Origin: Microbacterium cremeum
GTDB taxonomy: Bacteria > Actinomycetota > Actinomycetes > Actinomycetales > Microbacteriaceae
Assembly: GCF_015277855.1 (NCBI RefSeq)
Contig: NZ_CP063812.1
Span: 3,844,001-3,908,000 of the forward strand
Length of the DNA: 64,000 nt
Reading direction: 5' to 3'
This document shows, one piece after another, positions 51,305-60,193 of the stretch. Both the position numbers and the translations under genes were made by a program. Position 1 is the first letter of the stretch, and every line of letters begins with the position of its first letter. The notes under the pieces were generated by a model that was not told where the DNA came from, searched no databases, and saw only the letters and a program-made list of their open reading frames with translations.

Positions 51305-53584
51305 ATGAGTCGAAATCGCACGTCGCGCGCGCTGATGCGCCTGCTCACCGTCACCACCGCCGCCGCCACCGCGGCCGCCCTCCTCCCCGCCGCGGCGAGC
51401 GCCACGCCGGCGAACCCCGGCGACGCACGCTCGCAATCGCCGTACGTCCAGACCCATGTGCCGACGCTCGTGGCGCGGGCGACGCTCTCGGCCGACCACC
51501 TCGAGCCGGGACCGGCCTCGGGTGCGCTGGCGTCGCCCGGCAACGGGCGCACGGGCCCCTGGCCGGGCCAGGTGATCCCGGGCTTCTCGGCCATGATCGA
51601 CAACGGCGACGGCACCTTCTGGGCGCAGCCCGACAACGGCTTCGGCTCGAAGGGCAACTCGGCCGACTTCTTGCTGCGCAACTACCTGGTGCGTCCCGCC
51701 TGGCAGACCGCCGAGGGCGGCGACGGTTCCATCCAGGTCGAGCGCTTCATCTCCTACAACGACCGCAACGGGGTCCTCGACTTCCCGATCGTGAACGACG
51801 GCACCGCGGACCGGCTCCTCACCGGCGCCGACTTCGACGTCGAGTCGGTCGTGCGCGCGAAGGACGGCACGTTCTGGGTCGGCGAGGAGTTCGGTCCGTT
51901 CCTGCTCCACTTCGACGCCGAGGGCACGCTGCTCGAGAAGCCGTACTCGCTCGAGGGTGCGAAGTCACCGCAGAACCCGTACCTCGTCGCGGGTGAGACC
52001 CCGCGCGTGCGAGCGAGCCGCGGATTCGAGGCGATGGCCTGGTCGGTCAACGGCCGCTACCTGTACCCGGTCGTCGAGGGGTCGTACGCCGACGATCCCG
52101 ACCTGCGCCGGCGCGAGATCCTCGAGTTCGACACCCGCAGCGGCCAGTACACGGGCCGCACGTGGAGCTACCAGACCGATCAGGAGGCGAACGTCATCGG
52201 CGATGCCTTCACGGTGCGAAGCGATGTGCTGATCCTCATCGAGCGCGACGACTTCGAGGGTGAGCAGGCCGTCACCAAGCGGGTGTACGAGGTGGACCTC
52301 CGCCGCACCGATTCCGAGGGCTACCTGGAGAAGTCGCTCGTGCTCGATGCGCTGCGCATCGCCAACCCGCACGGCATCGGCGCGGGCGACGGGTACGGCA
52401 CCGGCGAGATCTTCTCGCTGCCGGTGCAGTCGTTCGAGACGGTCGTGCAACTGAAGGACGGCAGCCTCCTCATCGGCAACGACAACAACTACCCCGGCAA
52501 CGATGCCCGCATCGCAGGCACGCCCGACGACACCGAGTTCGCCGTCATCGACCTCGACAAGACGAAGCTCGAGCCGTCGACGGTGAGCCTCATCGGGCAC
52601 CGCGGCGCGAGCGGCTCGCGTCCCGAGCACACCCTCGCGGCGTACGAGACCGCGATCGTGCAGTGCGCCGACTACATCGAGCCCGACGTCGTCTCGACCA
52701 AGGACGGCGTGCTGGTCGCCCGTCACGAGAACGAGATCTCGGGTACGACGGATGTCGCGGACCACCCCGAGTTCGCCGCGCGCCGCACCACCAAGGTCAT
52801 CGACGGCACGAGCATCACCGGCTGGTTCACCGAGGACTTCACGTTCGCCGAGCTGCGCACGCTCCGCGCCAAGGAGCGCCTGCCGCAGGTGCGCCCCGGC
52901 AACACCGCGTTCGACGGTCTCTACCTCATCCCGACGCTCGACGAGGTCCTCGACCTCGCGCGGCACTCGGTGAGCTGCGACGGCCGCCCCGTCGGGGTGT
53001 ACCCCGAGACGAAGCACCCCTCGTACTTCGACTCCCTCGGCCTGTCGCTCGAGGAGCCGCTCGTCGCGACGCTGCGGGCGAACGGGCTCGACCGTGCCGA
53101 CGCGCCGGTGATCCTGCAGAGCTTCGAGACCGCGAACCTGCGCGACCTCGACGCGCTCACCGACGTGACGCTCGCCCAGCTGGTGAGCTCGTCGGGCCGC
53201 CCGTACGACTTCACGCTCGCCGGTGACGCACGCACCTACCGCGACCTGGTGACGCCGGCGGGCCTCGCCGAGATCGCGACGTACGCCGACGGCGTCGGAC
53301 TCGAGAAGTCGGTGATGATCCCGCGCACCGCGGCCGGCACCCTCGGCACGCCGACGCCGGTGATCGCCGATGCGCACGCTGCGGGCCTCTCGGTGCACGG
53401 CTGGACGTTCCGCGCCGAGAACCAGTTCCTCCCGGCCGAGTTCCGATCGAGCGCCGACCCGGCCGCCTATGGCGACCTCGCCGGCGAGCTGCGGGTGTTC
53501 CTCGACGCCGGCATGGACGGCGTCTTCAGCGACCACCCCGGCATCGCCGCGGTCACGATCGACACCGTGACTCTCGGCGGCTGA
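51305..53584 (+). CDS. secreted phytase-like / glycerophosphodiester phosphodiesterase fusion
   Basis: 759 aa. Signal peptide to about residue 40 (AAATAAALLPAAASATP). Residues about 80-400 are the phytase-like esterase domain (VIPGFSAMIDNGDGTFWAQPDNGFGSK, DVESVVRAKDGTFWVGEEFGPFLLHF, GFEAMAWSVNGRYLYPVVEGS). From about 427 a GDPD domain has IGHRGASGSRPEHTLAAYETAI, YIEPDVVSTKDGVLVARHENEI, GVYPETKHPSYF and VHGWTFRAENQF, with the catalytic His pair in place. It probably releases phosphate from glycerophosphodiesters and another phosphoester. A GTG at 51275 is an alternative start. Confidence 0.9.
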   Translation: MSRNRTSRALMRLLTVTTAAATAAALLPAAASATPANPGDARSQSPYVQTHVPTLVARATLSADHLEPGPASGALASPGNGRTGPWPGQVIPGFSAMIDNGDGTFWAQPDNGFGSKGNSADFLLRNYLVRPAWQTAEGGDGSIQVERFISYNDRNGVLDFPIVNDGTADRLLTGADFDVESVVRAKDGTFWVGEEFGPFLLHFDAEGTLLEKPYSLEGAKSPQNPYLVAGETPRVRASRGFEAMAWSVNGRYLYPVVEGSYADDPDLRRREILEFDTRSGQYTGRTWSYQTDQEANVIGDAFTVRSDVLILIERDDFEGEQAVTKRVYEVDLRRTDSEGYLEKSLVLDALRIANPHGIGAGDGYGTGEIFSLPVQSFETVVQLKDGSLLIGNDNNYPGNDARIAGTPDDTEFAVIDLDKTKLEPSTVSLIGHRGASGSRPEHTLAAYETAIVQCADYIEPDVVSTKDGVLVARHENEISGTTDVADHPEFAARRTTKVIDGTSITGWFTEDFTFAELRTLRAKERLPQVRPGNTAFDGLYLIPTLDEVLDLARHSVSCDGRPVGVYPETKHPSYFDSLGLSLEEPLVATLRANGLDRADAPVILQSFETANLRDLDALTDVTLAQLVSSSGRPYDFTLAGDARTYRDLVTPAGLAEIATYADGVGLEKSVMIPRTAAGTLGTPTPVIADAHAAGLSVHGWTFRAENQFLPAEFRSSADPAAYGDLAGELRVFLDAGMDGVFSDHPGIAAVTIDTVTLGG

Positions 53585-53608
53585 GCCGGATCGCACCGCA
53601 CACGCACG

Positions 53609-53638
53609 AGGAGGGGGATGCCGCGGCATCCCCCTCCT
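53609..53638. terminator. bidirectional hairpin between convergent genes
   Basis: A 30-bp perfect palindrome (AGGAGGGGGATGCCG and complement), 25 nt after the GDPD stop and 13 nt from the next gene's stop. It contains GGATGCC and GGCATCC back to back. Confidence 0.75.
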
Positions 53639-53650
53639 TCGTCGTCACGG

Positions 53651-54901
53651 TCAGCGCACCCGCCGGCCCTGCGCGAGGTCGATGAGCCGCTCGAGCACGT
53701 CGCCGCCCGACCGCAGTCCGTTGTGCTCGTGCTCGCTGGTGATCCACGGCGTGACGCCGGGGAGGAGCCGGGCGGTGTCCATCGAGAACTCGAACGGCAC
53801 GTAGACGTCATGGACGTAGACGGCGGCTGCGCCGCGGGCACCGGATGCCGCGATCGCCGCCTCGTCGTACAGCCGCGGCCACTCGAACTCGGCGAGCGCC
53901 AGCGTCACCTCGCGCCACGGCTGCAGGCCCGGGACGGTGTCGAGCCACTCGCGACGCGCGTGCTCGCCCGTCAGCAGCGTCGGATCGGCGCGGAAGTCGT
54001 CGGGCTCGACGCGGTCGGCCGACCAGCGCGTCGCGTGGCCGTCGGCGTAGCTGGACTCGTGGAACACGTAGTACAGCGGGTTGCGCGCGCCGAACGGCAT
54101 CGCGGCGGCGAGGTCGTGGCGGAACGCGTTGGTGTGCGGCTCGTGCTCGAGCAGCGCCCACAGGGTCTGCCAGCCGTCGTTGCTGCCGAGCAGAGCACCG
54201 AGCGAGCGCACCCGCGACACCGACACCACCTCGCCGTCGGGCAGCACGAGCCTGCCCGCCGACGCGAGGTCGAGCACGCGTCGGATCCTGTCGCGATGGC
54301 TCGGGAAGCGCCGGTAGTACCGCTCGGACTCGATGCGCATCTTGTCGTACGTGAGGGAGTAGACATCGTCGGGGTGCCGCCCCACGGCGCTGAGTCCGCC
54401 CGTGATGTACACGCGCTCGAGGGACGAGGCATCCGTCGACAGATATGCCAGCGTGGTGAACCCGCCGAACGACTGCCCCAGCACGCTCCACGTCGCAGCG
54501 CCCAGGTGCGCGCGCATCGCCTCGCAGTCGCGGACGATCGCGTCGGCGCGCAGGTGCGTGATGTACTCCGCGAGCTCGTCGTCGCCGCGGTCGAGATCCG
54601 CGTCGCTGACGGGCGTCGACCGGCCCGTGCCGCGCTGGTCGAGCAGTACGACGCGGTGATGCTCGAGGGCGGCGTCGAGCCACGACGGCGCGACGGGCGA
54701 GTGGAACGGGCGCGGCGCCTCGTGGCCCGGCCCGCCCTGCAGGAACACCAGGTAGGGCAGGTCTTCGCCGCTCTCGCGCACCACCTCGGCGGCGTACACG
54801 TCGATCGTGCGCGAGTCGGAGCCGTCGCCCCATACGAGCGGGACGGTGAGCGTGTGGTCGTGGACGGTCAGATCCTGCATGCGGCGCGTCGACACAGACA
54901 T
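53651..54901 (-). CDS. S33-family alpha/beta hydrolase, prolyl aminopeptidase-like
   Basis: 416 aa. LVFLQGGPGHEAPRPF, VVLLDQRGTGRSTPV, nucleophile in VLGQSFGGFTTLAYLS (about residue 148), lid region YYRRFPSHRDRIRRVLDLA and C-terminal EHEHNGLRSGG carrying the likely His. This is the proline iminopeptidase (peptidase S33) pattern; it probably removes N-terminal Pro from peptides. Leaderless: TAGGCT -10 (54908-54913) 6 nt before ATG. Confidence 0.88.
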   Translation of the reverse strand: MSVSTRRMQDLTVHDHTLTVPLVWGDGSDSRTIDVYAAEVVRESGEDLPYLVFLQGGPGHEAPRPFHSPVAPSWLDAALEHHRVVLLDQRGTGRSTPVSDADLDRGDDELAEYITHLRADAIVRDCEAMRAHLGAATWSVLGQSFGGFTTLAYLSTDASSLERVYITGGLSAVGRHPDDVYSLTYDKMRIESERYYRRFPSHRDRIRRVLDLASAGRLVLPDGEVVSVSRVRSLGALLGSNDGWQTLWALLEHEPHTNAFRHDLAAAMPFGARNPLYYVFHESSYADGHATRWSADRVEPDDFRADPTLLTGEHARREWLDTVPGLQPWREVTLALAEFEWPRLYDEAAIAASGARGAAAVYVHDVYVPFEFSMDTARLLPGVTPWITSEHEHNGLRSGGDVLERLIDLAQGRRVR

Positions 54902-55035
54902 GCAGTGAGCCTAGGGCGTGGCACCGACTCGCGCGGTGCCGGATCCGAGGTCGTCGGGGCCATGCGTGCTCCGGGCCCCGATGCCTCGAGTGGATAGTTC
55001 GTATCTTTGTTCTTGTGTGGGTGCCACGGAGCGGG

Positions 55036-55189
55036 TAGAGTGTAGATCAGAGATTCGTTGAAGAAGTGGCCCGGTAAGCAGTCTGCGGGCGAAGAGTGAG
55101 GCGGCTTCGGCCGCATGCGTGACGGGTGAGTGCAGGGCGCGAGATGCGCCGGGATCTCACCCCTGTCCGCTCTTTCGTCTGCGAGCCTC
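55036..55189 (+). ncRNA. structured leader upstream of the DUF222-HNH gene
   Basis: After a TAGAGT -10-like element (55036-55041) about 145 nt precede the ATG. They include GCGGC-TTCG-GCCGC (55101-55114, a stable UUCG tetraloop stem) and a nested stem, outer GGGTGAG / CTCACCC (55124-55162) around inner GGCGC / GCGCC (55136-55150). It contrasts with the leaderless genes around it. Role unknown; autoregulation or a remnant of a mobile unit are possible. Confidence 0.45.
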
Positions 55190-56575
55190 ATGTCTGCCGA
55201 TCCTGTGTTCGACGCTTCCACGGCATTCGTCGCCGTGTCGAGGCTGGTCGACGGGTTCGAGGCGGGCCGACGCTCTCGGGCGGCTGCGGAGGCTGCGGAG
55301 ATCCGGCTGCTGGCGGATGCCGCGGCCGCCGTCGCCCGGCCCGCCCACGCATCGCCCGATCAGGCACGGCGGGCGGAGCTCAGCCGACGGGCCCTGGTCG
55401 CGGACCTCGCCGCCTCGACGAGGACGTCGGAGCGCACGGTGACCCGGCTCCTCTCCGAAGCCACCGACCTGTGCGCCCGATTCACCGCGGGGGTGGACGC
55501 GCTGGCACGCGGAGAGATCTCCCGGCAGCACCTCGCCACGATCCACGACATCGGCGACCCGATCGACGACGATGCTGCGCGCGACGAGTTCGTCCGGATC
55601 GCCCTGGACCGTGCGCGGCAGCTCACCCCGGGCAGGCTCGCACCGGTGCTGCGTGCCGTCGCGGAACGCTTCCTCGACCGCTGCCTCGACGAGCGCCGCA
55701 TCGAAGCGAACAGTCGACGCAGCGTCGAGGTGGTGGACCTCCCCGACAACCAGGCCGCTCTCACCCTGACCGCCGACGCCACCCTGATCCACGGCATCCA
55801 CGACCGGATCACCGCGCAGGCGCGCTCGGTCATCGCCGCCCGCGAACCCGTCCCCCCGGCTGCCGGCGACACCGGCGGTGCCGGCGGCGAGGACGAGCCC
55901 CGCGACACCCGCACGATGGACCAACTGCGCGCCGACATCCTCACCGACACCCTGCTCACCGCCGGCCCCCAGGACTGCGTCGCCGGCGAGGGTCTCGACG
56001 CGATCCGCCCGACCGTGCAGGTCACCGTCCCCGTCCTCACCATGACCGGCGCCTCCGACGAGCCTTGCCTGCTCGCCGGCTACGGCCCCATCGACTCCGA
56101 AACCGCCCGTGCTCTCGCCGCTGCCGCACCGGGCTGGGAACGCGTGATGACCTCCCCGGTCACCGGTGCCGTGCTCGCCGTCGACCGGTACCGGCCCGGC
56201 CCCGCGCTGCAGAGGTTCCTCGCCGCCCGCGACGAGCACTGCCGATTCCCCGGATGCCGCCGCCCGGTCCGGCGGTGCGACATCGACCACACCATCGCCC
56301 GCGTCGACGACGGTCCCACCCGTCACGAAAACCTCGCTCACCTCTGCCGCCGCCATCACGTGCTCAAGAGCATCGACGCCTGGACCGTCGAGCAGGTCTC
56401 GCCCGGCGTCCTGGTGTGGACCAGCCCCACCGGCCGCAGGCACACCGACCGGCCCGAACCCACCGTCCGGTTCGTACCCGACCAGGCGCTTCTCGACCGT
56501 CGCCGCATCACGCGAGAACCCTGGCTGTTCTCGGACGACCATCCACCCGGCACGCCAGGCGCGCCACCCTTCTGA
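55190..56575 (+). CDS. DUF222 / HNH endonuclease (13E12 repeat family)
   Basis: 461 aa. The N-terminal two thirds is DUF222 (RRALVADLAASTRTSERTVTRLLSEA, LARGEISRQHLATIHDIGD). The C-terminal HNH nuclease has CRFPGCRRPVRRCDIDHTI and TRHENLAHLCRRHHVLK (about 350-395), with Cys ligands and catalytic His intact. This REP13E12-type family is multicopy in many actinobacteria and may be mobile. The ATG at 55190 is chosen because the in-frame GTG at 55130 would lie within the leader hairpin. No terminal repeats or duplicated target are seen. Confidence 0.92.
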   Translation: MSADPVFDASTAFVAVSRLVDGFEAGRRSRAAAEAAEIRLLADAAAAVARPAHASPDQARRAELSRRALVADLAASTRTSERTVTRLLSEATDLCARFTAGVDALARGEISRQHLATIHDIGDPIDDDAARDEFVRIALDRARQLTPGRLAPVLRAVAERFLDRCLDERRIEANSRRSVEVVDLPDNQAALTLTADATLIHGIHDRITAQARSVIAAREPVPPAAGDTGGAGGEDEPRDTRTMDQLRADILTDTLLTAGPQDCVAGEGLDAIRPTVQVTVPVLTMTGASDEPCLLAGYGPIDSETARALAAAAPGWERVMTSPVTGAVLAVDRYRPGPALQRFLAARDEHCRFPGCRRPVRRCDIDHTIARVDDGPTRHENLAHLCRRHHVLKSIDAWTVEQVSPGVLVWTSPTGRRHTDRPEPTVRFVPDQALLDRRRITREPWLFSDDHPPGTPGAPPF

Positions 56576-56639
56576 CCGCCCGCACGCGGCCGGCAGTGGC
56601 GCACGCGTCCCCTCGCCGGTCGCGGTTGTCAGCTCAGCC

Positions 56640-58163
56640 CTAGCGGCGGGTGCGGCGGGAGGTCCGCGCGACGGCTGCGAAGGGGCGGCGGAGGCGACGC
56701 AGGCCACCCGGGGTCTGGGTGCCGGTGGGCAGCACGATGGGCTGCGTGACCACGGCGTCGACGACCATGGAGCCGTCGGTCGGGCCGATGACGGCGATCG
56801 GCGTCGTGGGCGTCGGAGCCGACGGGGTGATCGGCGCCGAGGCGAGCCGGCGGTGCGCGTGCAGGTAGGCGGGCACGAGCACGACGACGGCGCCGAGCCA
56901 CGCGAGCGGGTTGCTCGCCACGACGCCGATGAAACCGAACAGCCCGCCGAGCACGACGGCCGCGCCCACGCGCATGAACAGCTCGATCACACCGGTGACC
57001 GTGGGGATCAGGGTGTGTCCGAGCCCCTGCAGCGCGCCACGGAGCACGAACAGGATGCCGAGCAGCCAGTACGTCGCGCCGTTGATGGCGAGCATCTGCG
57101 CTGCGAGATCCACGACGTGCGCCGACTCGTCGCCGACGAACAGCCGCACCAGCGCGGCGCCGAACGCGATGAGCAGCGCGCCGAGCACGATCGACACGGC
57201 GACCGACATCCAGGTCGCCTGCGTCACGCCGCTGCGGATGCGGTCGGGGCGTCCGCCGCCGTGGTTCTGCGCGACGAACATCGACACGGCGAGTCCGAGC
57301 GACTGCAACAGCGCCACGGCGAGTCCGTCGACCCGCGCCGCCGCGGTGTACGCGGCGACCGCCTCGGCGCCGAGGTCGTTGAGCGCGACCTGCACGGTGA
57401 GCGTCCCGATCGCGATGATCGACGCTTGGAAGCCCATCGGCAGCCCGAGCCGCAGGTGCTCGGCCAGCTCGGCGCGCGTGACGCGCCAGTCTTCGCGGCG
57501 GACGCGGAGCACCGGCATCCGTCGCCGTACGAACTCGAGGCACAGCAGCACCGAGATCGCCTGCGAGACGACGGTCGCCAGCGCCGCGCCGCCCACGCCC
57601 CACCCGAACGGTCCGACCATGAGGATCACGAGGCCGACGTTGAGCGCGCACGCGAGCGTGAGGAACACCAGTGGCGTGCGCGAGTCGCCGATGGCACGGA
57701 TGACGGCCGACAGGTAGTTGAAGAACATCATGGCGCCGGCGCCGAGGAAGCTGATCTGGGCGAAGACGACGGCGTCGTCCATGAGCTCGGGCGGGGTGCG
57801 CAGTGCCACGAGCATGGGCTCGGTGAGGAGCGGCGCACCCATCGTCAGCAACACCGTGCACGCAGCGGTGAGCAGCGTCCCCGCGGCGACCGATCGGCGC
57901 ACCGCCGTGATGTCGCCGGCTCCGAACGCCTGAGCGGTCGGGATCGCGAACCCCGACGTGAGCCCCCACGCGAAGCCGAGCAGCAAGAACATCATGCTGC
58001 CGGTCGCGCCCACCGCGGCGAGCGCGTCGACGCCGAGCTGCCGGCCGACGACGATGGCGTCGGCGACCTGATACAGCTGCTGGACGACGTTGCCGATCAG
58101 CAGCGGGACGGAGAACAGCGCGATGACGCGCCACGGGTGGCCCGCGGTGAGGGCGGTGGACAT
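56640..58163 (-). CDS. MATE family efflux transporter
   Basis: 507 aa, twelve membrane helices in two MatE domains (LFSVPLLIGNVVQQLYQVADAIVVGRQLG; LRLGLPMGFQASIIAIGTLTVQVALNDLG). The C-terminal 60 residues are a Pro/Thr-rich and basic tail unlike typical MATE proteins. It exports cationic compounds with Na+ or H+ antiport; specific drugs cannot be named. Confidence 0.93.
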   Translation of the reverse strand: MSTALTAGHPWRVIALFSVPLLIGNVVQQLYQVADAIVVGRQLGVDALAAVGATGSMMFLLLGFAWGLTSGFAIPTAQAFGAGDITAVRRSVAAGTLLTAACTVLLTMGAPLLTEPMLVALRTPPELMDDAVVFAQISFLGAGAMMFFNYLSAVIRAIGDSRTPLVFLTLACALNVGLVILMVGPFGWGVGGAALATVVSQAISVLLCLEFVRRRMPVLRVRREDWRVTRAELAEHLRLGLPMGFQASIIAIGTLTVQVALNDLGAEAVAAYTAAARVDGLAVALLQSLGLAVSMFVAQNHGGGRPDRIRSGVTQATWMSVAVSIVLGALLIAFGAALVRLFVGDESAHVVDLAAQMLAINGATYWLLGILFVLRGALQGLGHTLIPTVTGVIELFMRVGAAVVLGGLFGFIGVVASNPLAWLGAVVVLVPAYLHAHRRLASAPITPSAPTPTTPIAVIGPTDGSMVVDAVVTQPIVLPTGTQTPGGLRRLRRPFAAVARTSRRTRR

Positions 58164-58332
58164 GAGGGCAGCTCTCGAACGAGGAGGGCGGGCATGGGGG
58201 ATGTCGGAGCGACGACCCTCCCAGCCTATTGAATCGATTCGGCTGCCCGTGTCCGCACGCCCGCGGCGTCGACGAGAGTTCGTACGTGGGCACGCCGTTG
58301 AGGACGCCGGTCCCCTCCTCGTCCCAAGCTAT

Positions 58333-58357
58333 TAGTATCTGCGTATGCACGTAGATA
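58333..58357 (+). promoter_or_regulatory. leaderless promoter with ArsR-type operator over the start codon
   Basis: A TAGTAT -10 (58333-58338) lies 6 nt before ATG. The inverted repeat TATCTGCGT / ACGTAGATA (8 of 9 paired, 58336-58357) covers the transcription start and first codons. A bound repressor would block initiation directly. Confidence 0.75.
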
Positions 58358-58689
58358 CGGAGCCAGCTGACCTCGGACCTGACAACACCTACGTCGAGGT
58401 CGCCGTCGAGGTGTTCCGGCTCCTCGCCGACGCCACGCGGATCCGGATCGTGCTCGCCCTGCGCGACGGCGAGCTGTCGGTGAACAGCCTCGCCGAGGCG
58501 GTGGAGCGCACGCCGGCGGCGGTCTCGCAGCACCTTGCGAAGCTGCGCTGGGGCAAGATCGTGCGCGTCCGGCAGGACGGCAACCGCATGTTCTACCGCC
58601 TCAGCGACGAGCACGCCACGCGACTCGTCGTCGAGGCGATCCGCCAGGCCGAGCACTCCGTCGAAGAGACTCCCCGGCACCACACATGA
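58345..58689 (+). CDS. ArsR/SmtB-family metal-sensing repressor
   Basis: 114 aa. The winged helix (EVFRLLADATRIRIVLALRDGELSVNSLAEAVERTPAAVSQHLAKLR, about 23-70) ends with YRLSDEHATRLV. The C-terminal helix has Asp-x-His followed 14 residues on by His-xx-Glu, close to the alpha-5 zinc site of SmtB/CzrA, and the tail RHHT adds ligands. There is no CxC/CxxD pair as in ArsR/CmtR, so Zn, Co or Ni are likelier than As. The stop overlaps the CDF start (ATGA). Confidence 0.9.
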   Translation: MHVDTEPADLGPDNTYVEVAVEVFRLLADATRIRIVLALRDGELSVNSLAEAVERTPAAVSQHLAKLRWGKIVRVRQDGNRMFYRLSDEHATRLVVEAIRQAEHSVEETPRHHT

Positions 58690-59696
58690 CCGGGCACGCA
58701 CACAGCCACGGCCACGCCCACGACCACGGGCACCGGCATCCGTCGGGGCTCCGCGGCGCGCTCCACGGCATCCTCGTGCCGCACTCGCACGATGCGGCCG
58801 ACTCGGTCGACGACGCGATGGCGGCGAGCGTCGACGGCATCCGCGCGGTCAAGATCAGCCTCGTCGTGCTGCTGATCACGACGGCGCTGCAGGCGGTCGT
58901 GGTGTGGTTCAGCGGCTCGGTTGCACTGCTGGCCGACACCGTGCACAACTTCGCCGACGCGCTCACCGCCGTGCCGTTGTGGATCGCGTTCGCGCTCGGG
59001 CGGCGCGCGGCGACGCGCCGCTACACGTTCGGACTGCACCGCGCCGAAGACCTCGCGGGGCTCTTCATCGTCGCGGTCGTGGCGCTGTCGGCGGTCGTCG
59101 CGGCATGGCAGGCGATCGACCGAATCGTCCACCCCCAGCCGCTCGACCACCTGGGGTGGGTGATCGCAGCCGGTGTCGTCGGTTTCGTCGGCAACGAGGC
59201 CGTCGCGGTCTACCGCATCCGGGTGGGCCGCCGGATCGGGTCGGCAGCCCTGGTGGCCGACGGCGTGCACGCGCGCACCGACGGCTTCACGTCGCTCGCC
59301 GTCGTGGTCGGCGGCGTCGGCGTGCTGCTGGGCATGCCGCTGGCCGACCCGATCGTCGGACTCGTGATCTCGGCCGCGATCTTCGTGCTCCTGATCGGCA
59401 CCGTCCGCAGCGTGGGCCGCCGGCTGATGGACGGGGTCGAACCCGAGCTCGTGGACGAGGCGCAGCACGCGCTCGAGCACATGCCCGAAGTGGTCTCGAT
59501 CGACGAGGTGCGGCTGCGCTGGGCCGGGCACCGGCTGCAGGGCGACGCCGTCGTCCGCATCGGCGACGTGCCGCTGCACGAGGCGAACGCGATCGCGGCC
59601 CGTGCCGAGGCATCCGTCCGCCATCACCTGCCGCAGGTCGACGCGTTCCCCGTGCGAACGCTCGTGGCCGGATTCGCGGAACCGCCGGAGCAGTAG
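58686..59696 (+). CDS. CDF-family divalent metal exporter
   Basis: 336 aa. A His-rich N-terminus (HAHSHGHAHDHGHRH) is followed by six helices. Metal-site motifs are ADTVHNFADALT (HxxxD, TM2) and ADGVHARTDGFTS (HxxxD, TM5), the zinc/cobalt type. The cytoplasmic C-terminal domain starts near GVEPELVDEAQHALE. It expels Zn2+ in exchange for protons and is repressed by the coupled ArsR protein. The stop codon lies in a 9-bp tandem repeat. Confidence 0.93.
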   Translation: MTGHAHSHGHAHDHGHRHPSGLRGALHGILVPHSHDAADSVDDAMAASVDGIRAVKISLVVLLITTALQAVVVWFSGSVALLADTVHNFADALTAVPLWIAFALGRRAATRRYTFGLHRAEDLAGLFIVAVVALSAVVAAWQAIDRIVHPQPLDHLGWVIAAGVVGFVGNEAVAVYRIRVGRRIGSAALVADGVHARTDGFTSLAVVVGGVGVLLGMPLADPIVGLVISAAIFVLLIGTVRSVGRRLMDGVEPELVDEAQHALEHMPEVVSIDEVRLRWAGHRLQGDAVVRIGDVPLHEANAIAARAEASVRHHLPQVDAFPVRTLVAGFAEPPEQ

Positions 59697-59717
59697 GGGC
59701 AGTAGAGACAGTAGGGG
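59691..59717. repeat. 9-bp tandem repeat across the CDF stop codon
   Basis: CAGTAGGGG, CAGTAGAGA, CAGTAGGGG in tandem. Each unit supplies Gln-stop in the CDF frame, so the stop is triplicated. Confidence 0.85.
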
Positions 59718-59779
59718 CGAAACGGCCCTGCACCCCCTCGACGTGGAGTTGACTGGCTGCGGTGCGAGGAGGAAACGCC

Positions 59780-60181
59780 ATGTCGCAGTCGACGTCCGCA
59801 GGACCGTTCACCCCTGACGAGCTGGAGCGCATCGGAGGAGCCGAAGAGCTGCAGGTCTCGTCCACTCGCCCCGACGGCACCGACCGGCCGTTCGTGACGA
59901 TCTGGGGCGTGCGCGTGGGCGACCACCTCTACATCCGCTCGGCGTACGGCACCGGCAACCCGTGGTTCCGCCGCGCCGTCTCGTCGGGCATCGGGCGCAT
60001 CCAGGCGGGCGGCGTCGACCGCGAGGTGTCGTTCACCCGCATCGATCCCGGCGACGCCGTCGTGCAGCAGGCGGTGGATGCCGCATTCCACGCGAAGTAC
60101 GACCGTCACGGGCCCGCGATCGTGGGCACGGTGGTCGGCCCGGTGAGCCACGAGGCCACCCTTCGTCTCGACCCCCGCTGA
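59780..60181 (+). CDS. DUF2255 family protein
   Basis: 133 aa. One domain, split-barrel/FMN-binding-like, as in DUF2255 proteins (FVTIWGVRVGDHLYIRSAYGTGNPWFRRAVSSGIGRIQAGGVDREVSFTRID). YG-x-G-x-NPWF-RR is the family core and probably binds a flavin or F420. AGGAGGAAA ribosome site. Confidence 0.82.
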   Translation: MSQSTSAGPFTPDELERIGGAEELQVSSTRPDGTDRPFVTIWGVRVGDHLYIRSAYGTGNPWFRRAVSSGIGRIQAGGVDREVSFTRIDPGDAVVQQAVDAAFHAKYDRHGPAIVGTVVGPVSHEATLRLDPR

Positions 60182-60193
60182 TCGGACCCGGCG

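Noticed and set aside
55036..56575. Insertion sequence or intron around the HNH gene
   Set aside because: No terminal inverted repeats, target duplication, interrupted host gene or group I/II intron core is visible. Only a structured leader is supported.
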